Positions 62,589 through 64,000 of a DNA stretch of 64,000 bases are shown here, in pieces. The notes below the pieces were generated by a model that was given only the letters and a program-made list of their open reading frames with translations, did no database searches and was not told the origin of the DNA. Origin of the DNA: Bacteroidales bacterium. GTDB taxonomy: Bacteria > Bacteroidota > Bacteroidia > Bacteroidales > JAQUTK01. The stretch is taken from contig JAQUTK010000002.1 of NCBI GenBank assembly GCA_028709785.1, forward strand, positions 1-64,000. The letters run 5' to 3'. Both the position numbers and the translations under genes were made by a program. Position 1 is the stretch's first letter; each line of letters begins with the position of its first letter.

Positions 62589-64000
62589 TTATTTTTTGAT
62601 TTTCTTATTCTTCTGTAAGTCAGCAAGCGGAGATGCAACGACAGGCTTTTTGTCACGAGTTTTAATACCGTCTTTGCTCAACTCAATATCTTCAAGCAGG
62701 ATAGAGGATGGACAAATATAAGAGGTTAGCGTTTGATTGTAGCGCATATTGGTGACGGTCTGTTCGGAACAGATTCCTGCCATCTTCTTCATTTGACGAA
62801 CATCAATATTGGAGATTGTGCCTCCCCGCATGAGTTGCTCACTTCCATCTTTCACGCTTACCCTATAAATAAGAGGTTTTGAAATGTCTGTTCCGCGAAG
62901 GATATAGGCATACTCTTCTCCTCCTTCTTTTGCCAGTTGGATTAATTTTTCTTTGAGTTGTTTCTTGCTCTCTCCATTAGTGGCTTCAAAGTTGATAACA
63001 CCGGGTTGAATGTTCGTTCTCAGAGTCGAACCGGGTGCTGACGGTTTGCAATGACCATTTGAAAGAGAAGTTCTCAGCGTAGGAATACGGTCATTGGCGA
63101 CGTTCCTAAGAATACCATTTTCGACCATAACGAGTCTCTCCGGAGGAACAACACCTTCTGCGTCCACTTCATAAGCTCCATACAATTGGACTCCATTAAA
63201 TTCTTTCAGTCCCGGAATACTGGTCACATTCAGATTGATGGGCAGGATTTTCCGGTTAAGTCTTTCTTCCATAGATTTGCGCTCATTGGAATTCAATGAT
63301 GTTCTGTAACCAGTCATTCCGGATCCGTGCACATTGAATTTGCTTAATTGAGCAACGACCTGCATGCCCTCAAAAAGTACCGGACCATCATACGTTTCGT
63401 TCACTTTCGGAGCATTCTTTAAAGCAATGATACGTTGAGCGAGTTCTTCTGCAGCACGGAGAATAGAGTCTTCAGATGGGATGTCAGCATCGTTCAGTAC
63501 TTCATAGTAAATCCGATCTGTAAGGTTTCCACCGTCTTCTGTACGAACTGTTGCTATAATTTCCAGATTGGACCAGTCTTGCGGATTAACAATCTTACTT
63601 CCTTCATTACTCATGTAGTAATCATCAGAGCTCAAAATTTGCAGCGTAAGTTGGTTGTCGATAATGTCCGGGTATTTTGTGAATACGGAAGTGACGGCTT
63701 CTGCTGTTTTTTTCCAATACTCTTTTCTGCTGAATGTCTGCTCAAAGCGATGTTCCGACTTCTTCTCTATGGGAGTGATTTTCGAAAGATCATCCAACGC
63801 CTCCATCTCCGGAGAAACGTTCATCTGCTTCCACTTTAACATTTTAGCATCATACTCTGTGGCGGCGTCTTTGTATGCTCCATCAGATGCGAGCCAAAGA
63901 TTTCGCCTTATCTCATCATAGTCATAATCGACAGGTATGTTGCCGGATTGATTTTGCTTGACGTAAGAAGCATCAGTAAAATTAAAGTTTGCCCGATGAT
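62589..64000 (-). CDS. TldD/PmbA-family protein, 5' end outside the window
   Basis: The frame is open without a stop to the right edge, giving at least 470 codons. An internal ATG at 63842 is not the real start, because coding sequence continues upstream (DYDYDEIRRNLWLASDGAY). It belongs to the TldD/PmbA family of cytosolic or secreted metallopeptidase-like proteins, with VNETYDGPVLFEGMQVVAQL, EVDAEGVVPPERLVMVENGIL and GHCKPSAPGSTLRTNIQPG. The HExxxH motif of TldD is not visible, so it may be the non-catalytic PmbA-like partner. A helix-rich basic tail ends NKKIKK. It probably heads the operon with the cupin regulator. Confidence 0.8.
   Translation of the reverse strand, partial: HRANFNFTDASYVKQNQSGNIPVDYDYDEIRRNLWLASDGAYKDAATEYDAKMLKWKQMNVSPEMEALDDLSKITPIEKKSEHRFEQTFSRKEYWKKTAEAVTSVFTKYPDIIDNQLTLQILSSDDYYMSNEGSKIVNPQDWSNLEIIATVRTEDGGNLTDRIYYEVLNDADIPSEDSILRAAEELAQRIIALKNAPKVNETYDGPVLFEGMQVVAQLSKFNVHGSGMTGYRTSLNSNERKSMEERLNRKILPINLNVTSIPGLKEFNGVQLYGAYEVDAEGVVPPERLVMVENGILRNVANDRIPTLRTSLSNGHCKPSAPGSTLRTNIQPGVINFEATNGESKKQLKEKLIQLAKEGGEEYAYILRGTDISKPLIYRVSVKDGSEQLMRGGTISNIDVRQMKKMAGICSEQTVTNMRYNQTLTSYICPSSILLEDIELSKDGIKTRDKKPVVASPLADLQKNKKIKK

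Noticed and set aside
63842-64000. Taking the ATG at 63842 as the start of the TldD/PmbA-like gene
   Set aside because: The same frame continues without a stop to the window edge and encodes plausible protein, so the gene is truncated by the window.

Overview
The window is chromosomal DNA from a member of the Bacteroidales (Bacteroidota). Promoter-like boxes of the Bacteroidota form TAnnTTTG stand just upstream of many genes, and recognisable Shine-Dalgarno sequences are mostly absent. Several genes are of types typical of this group: a succinylornithine-type carbamoyltransferase, OstA/LptA-like and SurA-like envelope proteins, a DUF5723-type outer-membrane protein, a fused SpmA/SpmB protein and a single-domain arabinose-5-phosphate isomerase. 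A Parabacteroides-like gut organism fits, but the genus cannot be fixed without a search. There are no phage genes, transposases, CRISPR arrays, rRNAs or recognisable tRNAs. This is core chromosome, and most of the novelty lies in a few family-restricted proteins and in intergenic structure.

Layout. 0.2-6.3 kb: nagB, divergent from an alkaline phosphatase, followed by proB, proA and an argF'-type carbamoyltransferase (proline and arginine synthesis). 6.4-12.7 kb: ychF, then two paralogous lipoproteins and a predicted outer-membrane beta-barrel protein. This three-gene surface cluster is the best candidate for an undescribed system. 12.7-13.1 kb: a gene-free stretch with a large tandem hairpin repeat. 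13.1-22.1 kb: a leftward operon with two SurA/PpiC-type foldases, a foldase-like lipoprotein, an OstA-like protein, a small membrane protein, mutL and an NlpC/P60 peptidase. 22.2-27.2 kb: trpS and polA (leftward), then a polyprenyl diphosphate synthase (rightward).

27.2-34.4 kb: a leftward run of an SpmAB-like membrane protein, ybeY, mnmG, uvrC, dtd, a MazG-like pyrophosphatase and deoC. An exact palindromic parS site lies between mnmG and uvrC, so ParB probably loads here. 34.5-36.2 kb: a D-2-hydroxyacid dehydrogenase and an AlkD-like protein, followed by 574 bp without genes. 36.8-41.8 kb: metG with three glycosyltransferases. 41.8-47 kb: folP and cdaA (c-di-AMP synthase) divergent from murF, then a ComEA-like protein and an SLC6-type transporter. 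47-53.5 kb: a VanZ-like protein, a LolD-type ATPase, a CPA2 antiporter, a lamin-tail secreted protein and asd. 53.5-64 kb: a phosphoglycolate phosphatase-like protein, an inositol monophosphatase, a DEAD-box helicase, a sugar kinase with a SIS isomerase, an M16 protease, an acyl-CoA synthetase with an XRE-cupin regulator, and a TldD/PmbA-like gene cut by the right edge.

Several reading frames extend upstream past their own promoter box. For those genes I give the internal start that lies downstream of the box. Protein families were assigned by reading motifs, not by database search.
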